A stretch of 64,000 nucleotides of DNA from Pelagisphaera sp964404745 (GCA_964404745.1 CAYOLG010000001.1:1-64000), one strand, 5' to 3'. Counted from the stretch's first letter, positions 45,551-55,237 are shown. Notes: generated from the letters alone by a model not told the origin. Numbers and translations: made by a program.

Positions 45551-48500
45551 ATGAGTCTACCCAAACTAGTTAGAACCACGCTGCTCATAGGCAGTCTTTT
45601 CGCGGTACCGGGTCTCCTAGCCCAGGATTCCGCCTCTTCTGATGAAGAGCTCTTCGAGCTATCGCCATTCGAGGTCACCGGAGGAACGGATGACGGCTAT
45701 CGAGCGACTTCCACTCTCGCTGGCACTCGTCTGCGCACTGACATGCGCGATATTGGCTCTTCCATCTCTATCGTGAATGAGGAATTCCTTCGTGATACCG
45801 ATTCCAGCAATCTAGAAGATGTTCTCATCTTCACCCCCAACACTGAAGTCGGTGGTCTGGGCGGAAATCACTCCGGTTCCCAAGGGGCGAACCCGATTCC
45901 TGCCCAACAACGTGGTGATCCCAGTGGCGGTTACACCCGCGTACGTGGATTGGCTAGCGCCGATCTCACCCGTGATTATTTCATCACCAACATCCCCTTT
46001 GATACGTTTAACACCGACCGTGTTGAAGTTCAACGTGGAGCCAACTCGGCCCTCTTCGGTCTGGGTAGCCCCGGTGGTATCATCAATGCCTCGACCATCC
46101 GCGCCGATTTCTATGGCGACCGTGGTCGCGTTCGTATCCAAACCGATGAACACGGCACCGCTCGCTACTCGTTTCGCTACAATAAAATGGTTAATGAGCA
46201 TTTAGCCATCCGTGTCGCGGCCCTATCCGAAGACAAAGGCTACGAACAGAAACAGGCGTTCTTGGAAGATAGCCGCTACTTTGCGTCCGTAACCGCGAAA
46301 CTCCCATTTAACCTTACGGCTCGCGCAAATATAGAGTTTGGCAATCGCAATTCATCCAACCCTGACTACGTGCTACCTAATGACGGGATTACGCCTTGGA
46401 TCAACTTGGGTAAGCCCACCTCCAGCAGTCCAGCGGAGGGCGCGGCCATTTTCCGCGGCTCTGATTGGTTCCCTGGAGTGGCTAACAATCAGGTGTTTCA
46501 CATCTCTGCTGGTAATGGAGCATCCGTTGGTTATTACCGATACTATGAAGATCCAAACGATCCTAATCCGACGCGGGGTGGGCACAATTACCTTGTCGAG
46601 ACGGCTGCTGATAAAGCGCTTGCTCCGGAAGACCAACGTCCCGTTACGACTGGCCCTGCTGGTCAGTGGATGAGAATTAAGACTTGGGACGAGAACAATA
46701 TCATTCGTCGTACGGGAGGCTACCGCTCCGATGGAACGAGACTTCCAGATGGCTGGGCCCCCTTCTTTAGCAATGGTCATGTGTCCCACCAAATAACGGA
46801 TCGCAGCATATTTGACTACCGCACGAATCTATTCAGTGGCGGTTTGGCTCAACAATACGCCGATTGGGAGAACCACACAACAAGCATTGAAGGCAACTGG
46901 TTCGATAATCGCGTGGGCTTGGAGTTCTCCCACAACGAACAGACTTTCGAAAGCGCGGATGCCAACTCCCTCCAGGGTGTTCAACAGCGCACGATCTACA
47001 TTGATATTAATGAAAGCCTGCTGGCCACCACGGATGGAACGGGCGCAGGTGAGTTAATCCCGAATCCAACCTTCGGCCGTCCGATCGTGGGTGGGGGTTC
47101 AGGCGGTAATCGAACCTACAATGATCGTGACGCTACCCGCCTTCAAGGTTACGTTGAAGTCCGCTTTGACGATTTCATGGACGCGGACAGCTGGATGACC
47201 CGACTTTTGGGCAAGTTTACGCTCACCGGATTGCTAGACGAGAGCAGCCACTACAATCAGACGCTCTATTCGGCCCGGGCAGATCCTCTCAACCACTATG
47301 ATCTGGCCATTAACACTCCTGGTCACCACGTGGTGAGCGCCCGGAGTGGTCAACAATTCGCGCTTCCTGTTACAAATGACAGAAACTTCCTAACAATCAA
47401 CTCCCTCGATGATCTGAAAGGAGTTGGCATTCAGGGTGTTCCCTTTGGTCGCGAACGGACCAACATGGTACTTGCTCCCATCCCTGCGACCTTCACCGGA
47501 TGGAATCCTACCGACGGACGATTCGTTGAATTCGACTCCACCGTTAACACGCTCTTTCAGCCTAACAGTTGGCCGGCCGCGTCACACGCGAACAAGAGCC
47601 TCAGAAAGGTTGAATCAGAGGTGCTAGTTGGCCAACATTCGCTATGGGACAATACGGTGGTCCTCACGGGAACATGGCGTAACGATAAGGCGACTGAAGC
47701 CGATGGGCCTGGCCGATCGGTAGGGAACGCTCGTCGGGACATCAGGGACACCCTCGATCCCGTCTACGTAGCCGGACCTCAAGGGCCTTTTAAGACCACG
47801 GCTGACGACGATACGACTTCGTATTCGATCATGGTCCATACACCTGCGTTCCTGCGCGATAAAATGCCTTTCGAGCTATCAGTCTACACGAGTGAAGCCG
47901 ACAACTTCCAGCCCACGGGCAGTAATATAACCATCTTCAACGACACCGTCCCTGCCACTGCCGGTACCACCGAAGAAATGGGATTCATCGTCGAAGGGCT
48001 CGATGGCAAATTGTCTGCCAGGTTCAACTTTTTCGAATCCGCCGTGGTCAACAATCGTTTCGAAGAAGGCGCCCTCTATCAATCGGCATCAATCCTGACG
48101 GGGCTGGCCCACCAAGTGAATAATCCTGCTAACGCCGGCTTCACGGTTGCGGATGTTCAAGCAGTGCTGCCCCCCGCTGGTGTGATCGGTTCTAGTGGCT
48201 TCCAAGTCGACTGGAATAACCCCGAAGCTGCGACCTCGAATCGGAATTCTTCCGACACTGGAACGCAGGACTTCAAGGCCGAAGGTATGGAAATCGAAAT
48301 CGCTTACAATCCGATCGACCGGTGGACAATATTCCTAACGGCGGGTGAGCAAGAAACGGTTGCAGATAACACCTACCCAGAGATGCGGCGTTATGTTAGC
48401 GAATTCGTGACCGATAATTGGGTGAATAGCAGCTTCGCCCAAAACTACTACATTGATGCAGGTGCCACTCAGACTCTCGCTGAGCGAGCCCAGACCGGCA

Positions 48501-48946
48501 TTGTTGAACCCGTAGCCCGAGCAGCCCTGCAAGACGGTAGCCCTGCTAAAGAACAAGCCAGATGGCGCTACGCCCTCAACACGGCCTACCAATTCGGGAA
48601 AGAAAGCGATATCATTCCGAACTGGTTGGGTGATCTGACCGTTGGTGGTGGCTATCGCTGGATTGACAGAACGGGTATTGGCTTCCGAGTCGACACCAAC
48701 GTGTTGGGTGACCTCGCTTTGGATATCAACCAACCATTCAAGGCTCCCAGGAAAGATTACATCGATCTGTTCGCTCGTACGTCCTATGAGTTGAAGAATG
48801 ATCTATCCCTCGACTTGCAGATAAACATCAAGGATCTCACCAACAATGATGGTCTAGTCCCGTTCGTTGCTAATCCTGACGGTAGCCTCTTCTACCGTAT
48901 TGAGGAAGGTCGCTTGATATCGGCTTCGGCTACGATCAATTTTTAA
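45551..48946 (+). CDS. TonB-dependent outer-membrane receptor
   Basis: A 1131-residue receptor from ATG 45551 (an in-frame start at 45458 would spoil the signal peptide TLLIGSLFAVPGLLAQ). After the leader, DEELFELSPFEVTGG is the TonB-box region. The plug follows (about 50-210) with DIGSSISIVNEEFLRDTDSS, TRVRGLASADLTRDYF and VEVQRGANSALFGLGSPGGI, then a 22-strand barrel ending in a terminal Phe (SASATINF). This wording is typical of Opitutales receptors. It should import an oligosaccharide or other large ligand at the expense of the proton gradient via TonB. No SusD-like partner is encoded nearby. A clear terminator follows. Confidence 0.95.
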   Translation: MSLPKLVRTTLLIGSLFAVPGLLAQDSASSDEELFELSPFEVTGGTDDGYRATSTLAGTRLRTDMRDIGSSISIVNEEFLRDTDSSNLEDVLIFTPNTEVGGLGGNHSGSQGANPIPAQQRGDPSGGYTRVRGLASADLTRDYFITNIPFDTFNTDRVEVQRGANSALFGLGSPGGIINASTIRADFYGDRGRVRIQTDEHGTARYSFRYNKMVNEHLAIRVAALSEDKGYEQKQAFLEDSRYFASVTAKLPFNLTARANIEFGNRNSSNPDYVLPNDGITPWINLGKPTSSSPAEGAAIFRGSDWFPGVANNQVFHISAGNGASVGYYRYYEDPNDPNPTRGGHNYLVETAADKALAPEDQRPVTTGPAGQWMRIKTWDENNIIRRTGGYRSDGTRLPDGWAPFFSNGHVSHQITDRSIFDYRTNLFSGGLAQQYADWENHTTSIEGNWFDNRVGLEFSHNEQTFESADANSLQGVQQRTIYIDINESLLATTDGTGAGELIPNPTFGRPIVGGGSGGNRTYNDRDATRLQGYVEVRFDDFMDADSWMTRLLGKFTLTGLLDESSHYNQTLYSARADPLNHYDLAINTPGHHVVSARSGQQFALPVTNDRNFLTINSLDDLKGVGIQGVPFGRERTNMVLAPIPATFTGWNPTDGRFVEFDSTVNTLFQPNSWPAASHANKSLRKVESEVLVGQHSLWDNTVVLTGTWRNDKATEADGPGRSVGNARRDIRDTLDPVYVAGPQGPFKTTADDDTTSYSIMVHTPAFLRDKMPFELSVYTSEADNFQPTGSNITIFNDTVPATAGTTEEMGFIVEGLDGKLSARFNFFESAVVNNRFEEGALYQSASILTGLAHQVNNPANAGFTVADVQAVLPPAGVIGSSGFQVDWNNPEAATSNRNSSDTGTQDFKAEGMEIEIAYNPIDRWTIFLTAGEQETVADNTYPEMRRYVSEFVTDNWVNSSFAQNYYIDAGATQTLAERAQTGIVEPVARAALQDGSPAKEQARWRYALNTAYQFGKESDIIPNWLGDLTVGGGYRWIDRTGIGFRVDTNVLGDLALDINQPFKAPRKDYIDLFARTSYELKNDLSLDLQINIKDLTNNDGLVPFVANPDGSLFYRIEEGRLISASATINF

Positions 48947-48998
48947 TTTATTGTAGTAGTAATACAAATACAATATATCATTAAGAGCTGTAGTTTGC

Positions 48999-49034
48999 AT
49001 CGGCTTCCTCGCAAGGGGAAGCCGATTGTTTTTT
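48999..49034 (+). terminator. Rho-independent terminator of the TonB receptor gene
   Basis: ATCGGCTTCC (48999-49008) pairs perfectly with GGAAGCCGAT (49017-49026) across an 8-base loop, followed by TGTTTTTT (49027-49034). It lies 53 bases after the receptor stop codon. This is the best terminator in the window. Confidence 0.9.
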
Positions 49035-49205
49035 AGGAGTTGTTTTTAGAACATCGCTCGTATCTCGCTAGTTGCCTCTTTGAGGTAAATGGGTATCTCG
49101 TTGAGACAATGGGTTTGTATAAAATGGTATTAGAAATATTAGGGAGCTTCGGCCCGTAGAAGCCCCCCCGCGCGTACATGCGTTTATTTACGTTGTAGCT
49201 GAGCG

Positions 49206-49307
49206 TAGGAGCGGGTTGATCCCGCGATCAAAAAAGTAGCACAGGCTTCGAGCCTGTGTCGAAACAGGCAAGATGCCTATTCTGCTCTTATGATAAACCC
49301 GCTCCTG
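49206..49307. repeat. Nested inverted repeat containing a family C unit (C5)
   Basis: Outer arms AGGAGCGGGTT (49207-49217) and AACCCGCTCCT (49296-49306) are perfect. Inside lies a family C unit, GTAGCACAGGCTTCGAGCCTGTGTCG and AACAGGCAAGATGCCTATTCTG. A C unit may have inserted into, or coevolved with, the outer palindrome. The remaining gap 48947-49398 holds only the terminator and this unit. Confidence 0.7.
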
Positions 49308-49398
49308 CAAACGTATACAATCCTTCTTGACGTCATTACGACGGGCAGCAAATGCCGCCTGTAATTTAATTACCCAAACGCGATTAAATCCAGCTGCC

Positions 49399-51717
49399 CT
49401 AGCAATTAATCCCCGGGACGCGCCAAATGTAGTCGGGATCGACGTGCGGGATGTCGTTTTCGCGACCTTCCATTAGGGCGATCTTCTTGCGTATCAGGTC
49501 GGCAATGTTGTCGCCGTAAATGAAAGTCGTCTCTCCGAGCTCTGACTGGACCATCCAATCGGTAGTGGCGCTTTCGACGAGAGCGAGAAGTAGCTGGGCA
49601 TTCGCTTTTTCATCGAGAACGGTTTCTCGCACCAGTTGCTGGCAGCGCTTTTTCTCTTCGGGATCTTCGGATTCGATGTATCCATGAACGCCTTCGATCC
49701 AAGCGGCGATATTCCGCTGAGAGCGGAGCCATGACTGGCTGCCTTTAAGCCGTTCCAAGTGGTGTATCCAAACATCGCTAGAGCTGGTATTTGAGCTGGC
49801 TGCACTGAGCCCGGCTTCAGCCAATTCGATTGCCTTGGCGATGGCGGGCAGCGAGTCGCTGGTCATCGCTTGGCGACACTGTCCTGCGTATTCGGGTGTG
49901 CAGAATTCGAAATTGATCTCCCGGCGAAAGTCAGTGCGGATGCGGTTGTTGACATGTCCTAGGTGGAAATCCTCGTAGTAAGCCCGGTCGTCTTCGCTTA
50001 GGGCTTCGAAATTGGGAACGAATGGCCGAACGAGTATGCGGTACCAAGTGCACCAGATCGCCAATACGTTGACCGGGGCGGGAAAACAGCGATAGGCGTC
50101 GTCAGCTTGGAGCCAGAGCTCCATCAGTTGATCGGCCCCTTCGTCGCCCACCCACTTGACCGCCTTGCGTCGGAGAAGATCCTCGAACGGCAGTGTCGGC
50201 TCATTCTGGAAGGCTTGGACCACTTCCTGGTTTATGTTGTAGGGAGCCAGGGTGGCGGGTGTCGAGCCGCAGAGGCCGGCGATATGCGATGCCTCTTGGG
50301 CGTGCAAGTCGCGCAGCTTTTCCCAAAGCATTTTTGGATACATGGGCGCCTTGACGGGTTCCATGTTCCAGAAGGACCCGGGACTAAAGTACAAGTGGGC
50401 ATTGGAGCCCTTCGACTCAAGCAGTTCTTTTCGAGGCTTTTCTCGAGCGTCGAACTGATTGAATAGACCGGAAAAGGTGAACTCTTTGGCCCAGTCGTAT
50501 TTCGGGTGGTGGTAGTCGGCATCGAAGCCCTTGCTGACCAGAGTATTGGTCTCGAGCTCGATCCCGTCCTCCACTTGGTCCCAAAGATGATCCTGCTCCG
50601 CGTAGAACATCTCGCTGCGGAGCATGCAGCTGAAGCGTGGATTCACGCTGCGACCAGCGTCGCGAATCGTCTTCATGAAGCGGATGATATTGGTCGCCGC
50701 TGCTTGGGCGATTTCGTCGTCGCTCTTGAATTCGCGGATGACATAGCCGCCACCATTGCGCCCTACATAGAGAGAGCTGGTGTACTCGAAACCGGCTCCG
50801 CTATCGTTCGACCAGATAGACATGTAGTCGATATTTGGAGCGGCTTGAATAATCTTGGTGAGCATCTCGGTGTAGTGATCGAGCACTACGGGGTGGGCCG
50901 TGGTTAGGTTGTAGCGGGGTCGAAAGCTCCGGAGCGGATGATCGACGCGAGCCCCTCGGAGCATAGGATAGCGTTGAAGCAATTCGTCTGGGACGGATCT
51001 TGGCTCGAAAGAAAGGATGCCGGCTCGCAGGCCATACTTTTCCGCCAATTGGGCCGAGTGAACGAGCTTACGGAGATTGGCCTGCAGGTAGTCAGGGGGA
51101 TAGATGCCTTTGTTCAGCTTGCTGTAGACGAACTGGTCTAAAGCTGGGCAGTAGGTATAAAATAGATACAAGAGCTCGTCGGGGGCCGCTTTTTCATAAG
51201 AGAAGTTGGCCGCGTAGCCGTTTACTTCGACGTGCGTATAGCCTTGGCGGGCCATTTCGCGTATGTGGTCTTCGGGATCGAATCCTTTGGCTGTCCGGGC
51301 ATGATTATTGAGGAGGGAATCGTAGGCGGGACGGAGCATCTTGAAGGCGGGAGCGAGCAGTTCGCCTTCGGAGAGTTCGGTAACATCGCGATTAGGCCAC
51401 TCTTCGACAACTTGGCAGGCCAACCGGTATAGAAACCAGGTATGGGAAACGAAGAGCTCGAGCGACTGGTCGGATCCCGTTCTCACGAACATCCATTCAT
51501 CTTTACCTTGGATCGGCAAATTCCGCGCTTTCGCCTCAATTGCGCTAAGGACACCGATTGTGACCCTAGCTCCAGCCTCGGTAGGATCTCCGGCGCTGAT
51601 CGTAGCTTCCTTAGCGAGCGATGATTGAACGAATTCGGCGGTCGTCCTCTCGACAGGAATCGAATCGTGAAGACAGGTGATGGATTGAGCAGACTCTAGA
51701 AATTGGGCGATTTTCAT
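49399..51717 (-). CDS. Large TIM-barrel glycosidase-like protein of unknown family
   Basis: A 772-residue protein without signal peptide, read from ATG 51717; the frame continues upstream to 51774, but those residues (RRSNRNRSSR) look non-coding. Residues to about 110 resemble the small alpha/beta domain that precedes the barrel in hexosaminidase- and glucuronidase-type enzymes. A barrel follows: HIREMARQGYTHVEVNGYAANF, YGLRAGILSFEPRSVPDELL, PNIDYMSIWSNDSGAGFEY and INPRFSCMLRSE-type strands. A helical C-terminal half (about 500-772) follows. SNDSG may hold catalytic acids. It probably acts inside the cell on an imported oligosaccharide. Confidence 0.7.
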   Translation of the reverse strand: MKIAQFLESAQSITCLHDSIPVERTTAEFVQSSLAKEATISAGDPTEAGARVTIGVLSAIEAKARNLPIQGKDEWMFVRTGSDQSLELFVSHTWFLYRLACQVVEEWPNRDVTELSEGELLAPAFKMLRPAYDSLLNNHARTAKGFDPEDHIREMARQGYTHVEVNGYAANFSYEKAAPDELLYLFYTYCPALDQFVYSKLNKGIYPPDYLQANLRKLVHSAQLAEKYGLRAGILSFEPRSVPDELLQRYPMLRGARVDHPLRSFRPRYNLTTAHPVVLDHYTEMLTKIIQAAPNIDYMSIWSNDSGAGFEYTSSLYVGRNGGGYVIREFKSDDEIAQAAATNIIRFMKTIRDAGRSVNPRFSCMLRSEMFYAEQDHLWDQVEDGIELETNTLVSKGFDADYHHPKYDWAKEFTFSGLFNQFDAREKPRKELLESKGSNAHLYFSPGSFWNMEPVKAPMYPKMLWEKLRDLHAQEASHIAGLCGSTPATLAPYNINQEVVQAFQNEPTLPFEDLLRRKAVKWVGDEGADQLMELWLQADDAYRCFPAPVNVLAIWCTWYRILVRPFVPNFEALSEDDRAYYEDFHLGHVNNRIRTDFRREINFEFCTPEYAGQCRQAMTSDSLPAIAKAIELAEAGLSAASSNTSSSDVWIHHLERLKGSQSWLRSQRNIAAWIEGVHGYIESEDPEEKKRCQQLVRETVLDEKANAQLLLALVESATTDWMVQSELGETTFIYGDNIADLIRKKIALMEGRENDIPHVDPDYIWRVPGINC

Positions 51718-51970
51718 AATGGATGGGCCATCCATTGGCCTGGATGAGCGATTGCGGTTACTGCGGCGAGGCAACGTTGTAAAACGGTATCAGGGTATCG
51801 ATTCTCTTTTAGGTTTACGATAAATACCTCGATGGCTCTCAAAGAGTGCCTGAATTCGAACTTTTTTAGGTTAAGCGGATATCCGATTCCTGGGCCGGTT
51901 CGGCAAAAACGAGCGCTCCCGTAGTCGCGAATAGGCGTCAACTTAACTAAAAAACGCCGGTTTCTTACTT

Positions 51971-52043
51971 TAGGAAGCTCGCTTGCGAGCGATTGTTTCG
52001 CTGGAATGGAACAAGGTCGATTCGCTCGCAAGCGAGCCTCCTA
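51971..52043. repeat. Repeat family B copy (B2)
   Basis: TAGGAAGCTCGCTTGCGAGC then GA (51971-51992) faces TCGCTCGCAAGCGAGCCTCC then TA (52022-52043), one mismatch in 22 bases, around a 29-base centre, the same loop length as B1 at 18533-18607. Confidence 0.8.
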
Positions 52044-52052
52044 CAACAAAGG

Positions 52053-52180
52053 TGGCTTAAGTTGACGCCAATACGCAGGCACGGGATCGAGCTCCACCTA
52101 ATGATTTTGGGGTCAAAGGTGGAACGCGACGTCCGGGAGCGTTTTAACCCAATAGAATTTTGGTTAAGTTTACCAGCATA
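52053..52180. repeat. Repeat family D copy (D3)
   Basis: Contains GATCGAGCTCCACC, then GGTGGAACGCGACGTCCGGG, and a right end GGTTAAGTTTACC. It shares the hairpin-forming centre with D1, D2 and D4. Confidence 0.65.
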
Positions 52181-52224
52181 CACAATTTCGGGAGCGAGCT
52201 CAAAATAACGCCCACATCCACCTT

Positions 52225-54216
52225 CTATCGCGAAAGCAGTTGAGGGGTCGTTGCGCCTTGGCTGATCGCGTACCGCCCAGCGTCAAGACCTTCGATAATC
52301 GTATGGGTTTCCGGGTGGCTCTGCCATGCAATGACAATTTTTGATGCCCGAGTCGCGGCGCCCAGCCCAACATGGATAATGGCTTCGTTTTGCTTTCCGG
52401 AGTGTCCGCCGGGACCGAGCAATTGTCGGCTCTGTACGACCTCGGGCGTACCAGGATTGCCGTCCGTGTCTGCAGTTACTCGAACGATCGCTCCGAATGC
52501 CTCGGAGGATACCCCCTGTTGTGGATCACCTTGGAGATGGAGAATAATGGATGCGCGACCGTTGCTGGACTCGTTCAGATAAAGCCTGGCCCGAATTTCG
52601 GGCGGTTTTGTATCGATCGAATCCGCTGACAAGGCCTCGCTTTCGATCGCGGCCTGAATCCGCTGTGATTTAGGTAGTCGATTGAAGCTCTGGCCAACTA
52701 GCAAATCGAGGTCTCCATCGAGATCTACATCCGCTAGCGAGGGCATTCCCGCTCCGACATGGTCAAGCCCAAGGTCGCTAGTGACATCGAGAAATCGACC
52801 ATCCGCTTGTTGAAAGTATATGCGAAGCCGCTCGTCATGAGGAGGCGGGTCTGGATAGTCGGAGGAGCAGAGAACGAGATCCAATCGTCCATCGTGATTG
52901 AGATCGGCAAGCTCCGCATAAATGTCGCCTTGATTGTAGGAGGTGTGCTCTTCGGTTAGGGGAACGCCGGGGTCAGGAAGATCGGGAATGCGGTCTACCG
53001 ATAGGTGTTCGAATGTCGCAAAGGTAAGCTCGCCCGTTTCGCTGAGCTGGTTGACTAAAAACCGAGAACGATCGGAAGATTCTCCTGCCCACGCGTGGAT
53101 GATAGTGGATACAAAGAGATCGAAATCCCCATCATTGTCGATATCGCCTATTGCGGAATCGAATGTGTTGCCGTTGGAGCGGAACGGTGCTTCGTCAGGA
53201 CGTTGCGAGCGGGGGTGGACGTTGGCTTGATCGCGGTTCCATTTCGGATGCCGACCGTGGCGAATGGCATCCCCATCCACCTTTGTTGCCGAGGCGATAT
53301 TTTCTCCAACAAGCTGCCGGACAAGGTGATCCCTAATGGCGTCGGGATCGCGTGGCGCTAGAGGACCCGGTTTGTTCTCTGTCCACTGGATTTCCTTGAT
53401 GGGGCCGCGGAGAGCCATCCGGTAGAGCCGGTTCCAGCGTCGGCCGTAGTTCAATTCCAGCATCATTGGCAATCCGCTATCCAAGCGTGGAAGGGCCACG
53501 CCGTAGGTCGGGCGGCCTCCCAGGTCGGTGTGAAAGTCGGTAGGCGACGTTTCCAAGGGAAAGGGCCATCGGGCAAAGCCGGGATTTCCATCCGTAGTTG
53601 GATACTGGATCAGAAGATCGTTCGAAAATGCCTCGTATCCAGTGAAGTACCGCTGGTACCAATTCCCAAAAAGGCAGTCTGGCAATCCATCTTGGTTGAC
53701 GTCTCCGATCGCGATCGCTCGCGTGGTCGACAGAGGAGCATCTTCAAATATCCGGGCCTCGCCAAACGACCCGTCGCCGTTGCCAGGCATCCAGGCGGAC
53801 CGCTTGGGGTCTGAAGCGGGTGGGGTATAGTCGTCTTGATAGATGTCGTTGTATCGGCTGAGGATCGCGTCCTTTATGCCGTCGTTGTTTAGATCCGCGA
53901 AAACCAAGGTGTCAGCAGTTCGCACGGCAGGAAGCCCCGTCGCCGACGCGATCTGGAATTGAAAACCGACTCCCTCCTCGGCAGATATCGGCTTGTTCAA
54001 GTACACTCGGGGAACAATGCCGGGTCGGGATTTCGGGAGAAAAACGGCGTCCGGACGGCGATCGTTGTCGAGGTCTACGAATTTTACCAAAGAAACGGCC
54101 TGGCCTTCGACGCCCGCGGGAATTGTGGCATCGACCCAACTTTCAGCGGAAACCTGAGCGACCAAACTCGCAAGCGCCCCGATGAACAAGAGAAGCGGAT
54201 TTCGGAAAGCGGACAC
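52225..54216 (-). CDS. Exported FG-GAP/VCBS repeat protein with ASPIC/UnbV C-terminus
   Basis: A 663-residue protein with signal peptide (LLLFIGALASLVAQVSA) and several calcium-loop repeats of the D-x-D/N-x-D-G type: FVDLDNDRRPD, FADLNNDGIKD, GDVNQDGLPD, GDIDNDGDFD, ADLNHDGRLD and ADVDLDGDLD. These mark integrin-like beta-propeller FG-GAP blades. The C-terminal ARLYLNESSNGRASIILHLQ...HVGLGAATRASKIVIAW is the ASPIC/UnbV module. Such proteins are frequent in marine Verrucomicrobia and may bind surface polysaccharide; no enzymatic residues are evident. It starts 15 bases after the isomerase-like gene, so both are one operon. Confidence 0.9.
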   Translation of the reverse strand: MSAFRNPLLLFIGALASLVAQVSAESWVDATIPAGVEGQAVSLVKFVDLDNDRRPDAVFLPKSRPGIVPRVYLNKPISAEEGVGFQFQIASATGLPAVRTADTLVFADLNNDGIKDAILSRYNDIYQDDYTPPASDPKRSAWMPGNGDGSFGEARIFEDAPLSTTRAIAIGDVNQDGLPDCLFGNWYQRYFTGYEAFSNDLLIQYPTTDGNPGFARWPFPLETSPTDFHTDLGGRPTYGVALPRLDSGLPMMLELNYGRRWNRLYRMALRGPIKEIQWTENKPGPLAPRDPDAIRDHLVRQLVGENIASATKVDGDAIRHGRHPKWNRDQANVHPRSQRPDEAPFRSNGNTFDSAIGDIDNDGDFDLFVSTIIHAWAGESSDRSRFLVNQLSETGELTFATFEHLSVDRIPDLPDPGVPLTEEHTSYNQGDIYAELADLNHDGRLDLVLCSSDYPDPPPHDERLRIYFQQADGRFLDVTSDLGLDHVGAGMPSLADVDLDGDLDLLVGQSFNRLPKSQRIQAAIESEALSADSIDTKPPEIRARLYLNESSNGRASIILHLQGDPQQGVSSEAFGAIVRVTADTDGNPGTPEVVQSRQLLGPGGHSGKQNEAIIHVGLGAATRASKIVIAWQSHPETHTIIEGLDAGRYAISQGATTPQLLSR

Positions 54217-54231
54217 GGTGGAATTTGGAAC

Positions 54232-55056
54232 TTAGGTATAGACTTCGTCAAGGCGTTCGACCGTATCCAAAAGTATGCGCAGGCGGCGAAGGTCCTCGCG
54301 AGTCGACTCCAACAGGGGGAAAACATGCGTTTCCAAAGTGATATGCTCGATGGGCCGATCGTTCCTGAGGGCTTGGATTTGCCCTAGCCAGTTGACCCCA
54401 CCATCGCCAATCAGCAGGTTCTCCCATTTATCGGGGGGAATCGGTATAGTGTCTTTGACGTGCACGTTGAAAAGATAGGGAAGCACCGCCCTGTAGCCGA
54501 TCGGGTAGGCGGCCTCTCCAGAACTGACTGCGTTTCCGGGATCCCAGTTTATGCCCACGTTTTCCAGTCCGATAGCCTTGACAAGGGCGGCAGTGTTTTC
54601 CCCAGTATCCGCATAGAATCCGGGTTCGTTCTCGATGGCCATTTTCAGTCCATGGTCGGCGACGATTTGACCTGCTTTTCTCAGCTCATCGATCGCTTCG
54701 GCTTCCAAACCTTCCCCGGATCTCATAAAACTGAATACAACGATATTGGGAACGTTTAGACGCTGTGCCATCTTGCAGGTTCGAGGTAGCGTATCAGCCA
54801 GCTCGGTTTCGATCGCTTCCCGATCGGAAAGCGTTAGTTTGAACAGGCCAGGGGCGAGGGCAGTTAGTTCCAATTCGCCTGCATCGATTTCAGCTTTTAG
54901 GCGCTCCTCGGTTCCCGCTGGAAGGTTGGGCACACGTTGCTCGTAGGAGTCGACGCAGCGCAATTCGTATTTGCGGAAGCCGAGGGCCTTCCCCTCGGCC
55001 AGGGCCTCATCCAGATTGAGAGAGATCTCATCCGTTAGTATTCCGATTTCCAGCAT
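54232..55056 (-). CDS. Sugar-phosphate isomerase/epimerase-like (xylose isomerase-type TIM barrel)
   Basis: This 274-residue cytoplasmic enzyme has the AP-endonuclease-2/xylose-isomerase barrel. ALGFRKYELRCVD is the early strand, then Glu in MAIENEPGFY, Asp in GINWDPGNA, His in NVHVKDTIP, and Glu in HITLETHVFP as the metal ligands. Reaction likely isomerisation or epimerisation of a ketose or a hydroxypyruvate-like substrate. It is followed by the FG-GAP gene after 15 bases; the AraC gene lies 181 bases upstream on the same strand. A TTG or GTG could serve upstream, but ATG 55056 begins at the first barrel strand. Confidence 0.9.
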   Translation of the reverse strand: MLEIGILTDEISLNLDEALAEGKALGFRKYELRCVDSYEQRVPNLPAGTEERLKAEIDAGELELTALAPGLFKLTLSDREAIETELADTLPRTCKMAQRLNVPNIVVFSFMRSGEGLEAEAIDELRKAGQIVADHGLKMAIENEPGFYADTGENTAALVKAIGLENVGINWDPGNAVSSGEAAYPIGYRAVLPYLFNVHVKDTIPIPPDKWENLLIGDGGVNWLGQIQALRNDRPIEHITLETHVFPLLESTREDLRRLRILLDTVERLDEVYT

Positions 55057-55183
55057 GTTTCGAAGACTTCCAGCCTATGATGTTTTGCGATGCCTTTGGC
55101 GAGCGATTCTTAGATCGTTTTCCGGTAAAGCGAATGGATATTGAGACCCTATTTAAATACGATGCCGCAACAGCTAGGATTAG

Positions 55184-55214
55184 GGTAGGGAGGACCGGCT
55201 CGGTCCTCCGTACC
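55184..55214. repeat. Repeat family A half-unit (A8)
   Basis: GGTAGGGAGGACCGGCTCGG then TCCTCCGTACC: a single 31-base palindrome between the AraC gene and the isomerase-like gene. Confidence 0.75.
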
Positions 55215-55237
55215 GAACAGATATATTGGATACGCGG

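Larger units (their letters stand above)
51718..52224. other. 507-base gene-free stretch with composite repeats
   Basis: A GGCGTCAACTTAA motif at 51935-51947, a family B palindrome (51971-52043), the inverted TTAAGTTGACGCC (52058-52070), and then a family D unit to about 52180. B therefore sits between inverted D-type ends, suggesting composite growth of repeats. No gene was seen. Confidence 0.6.
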
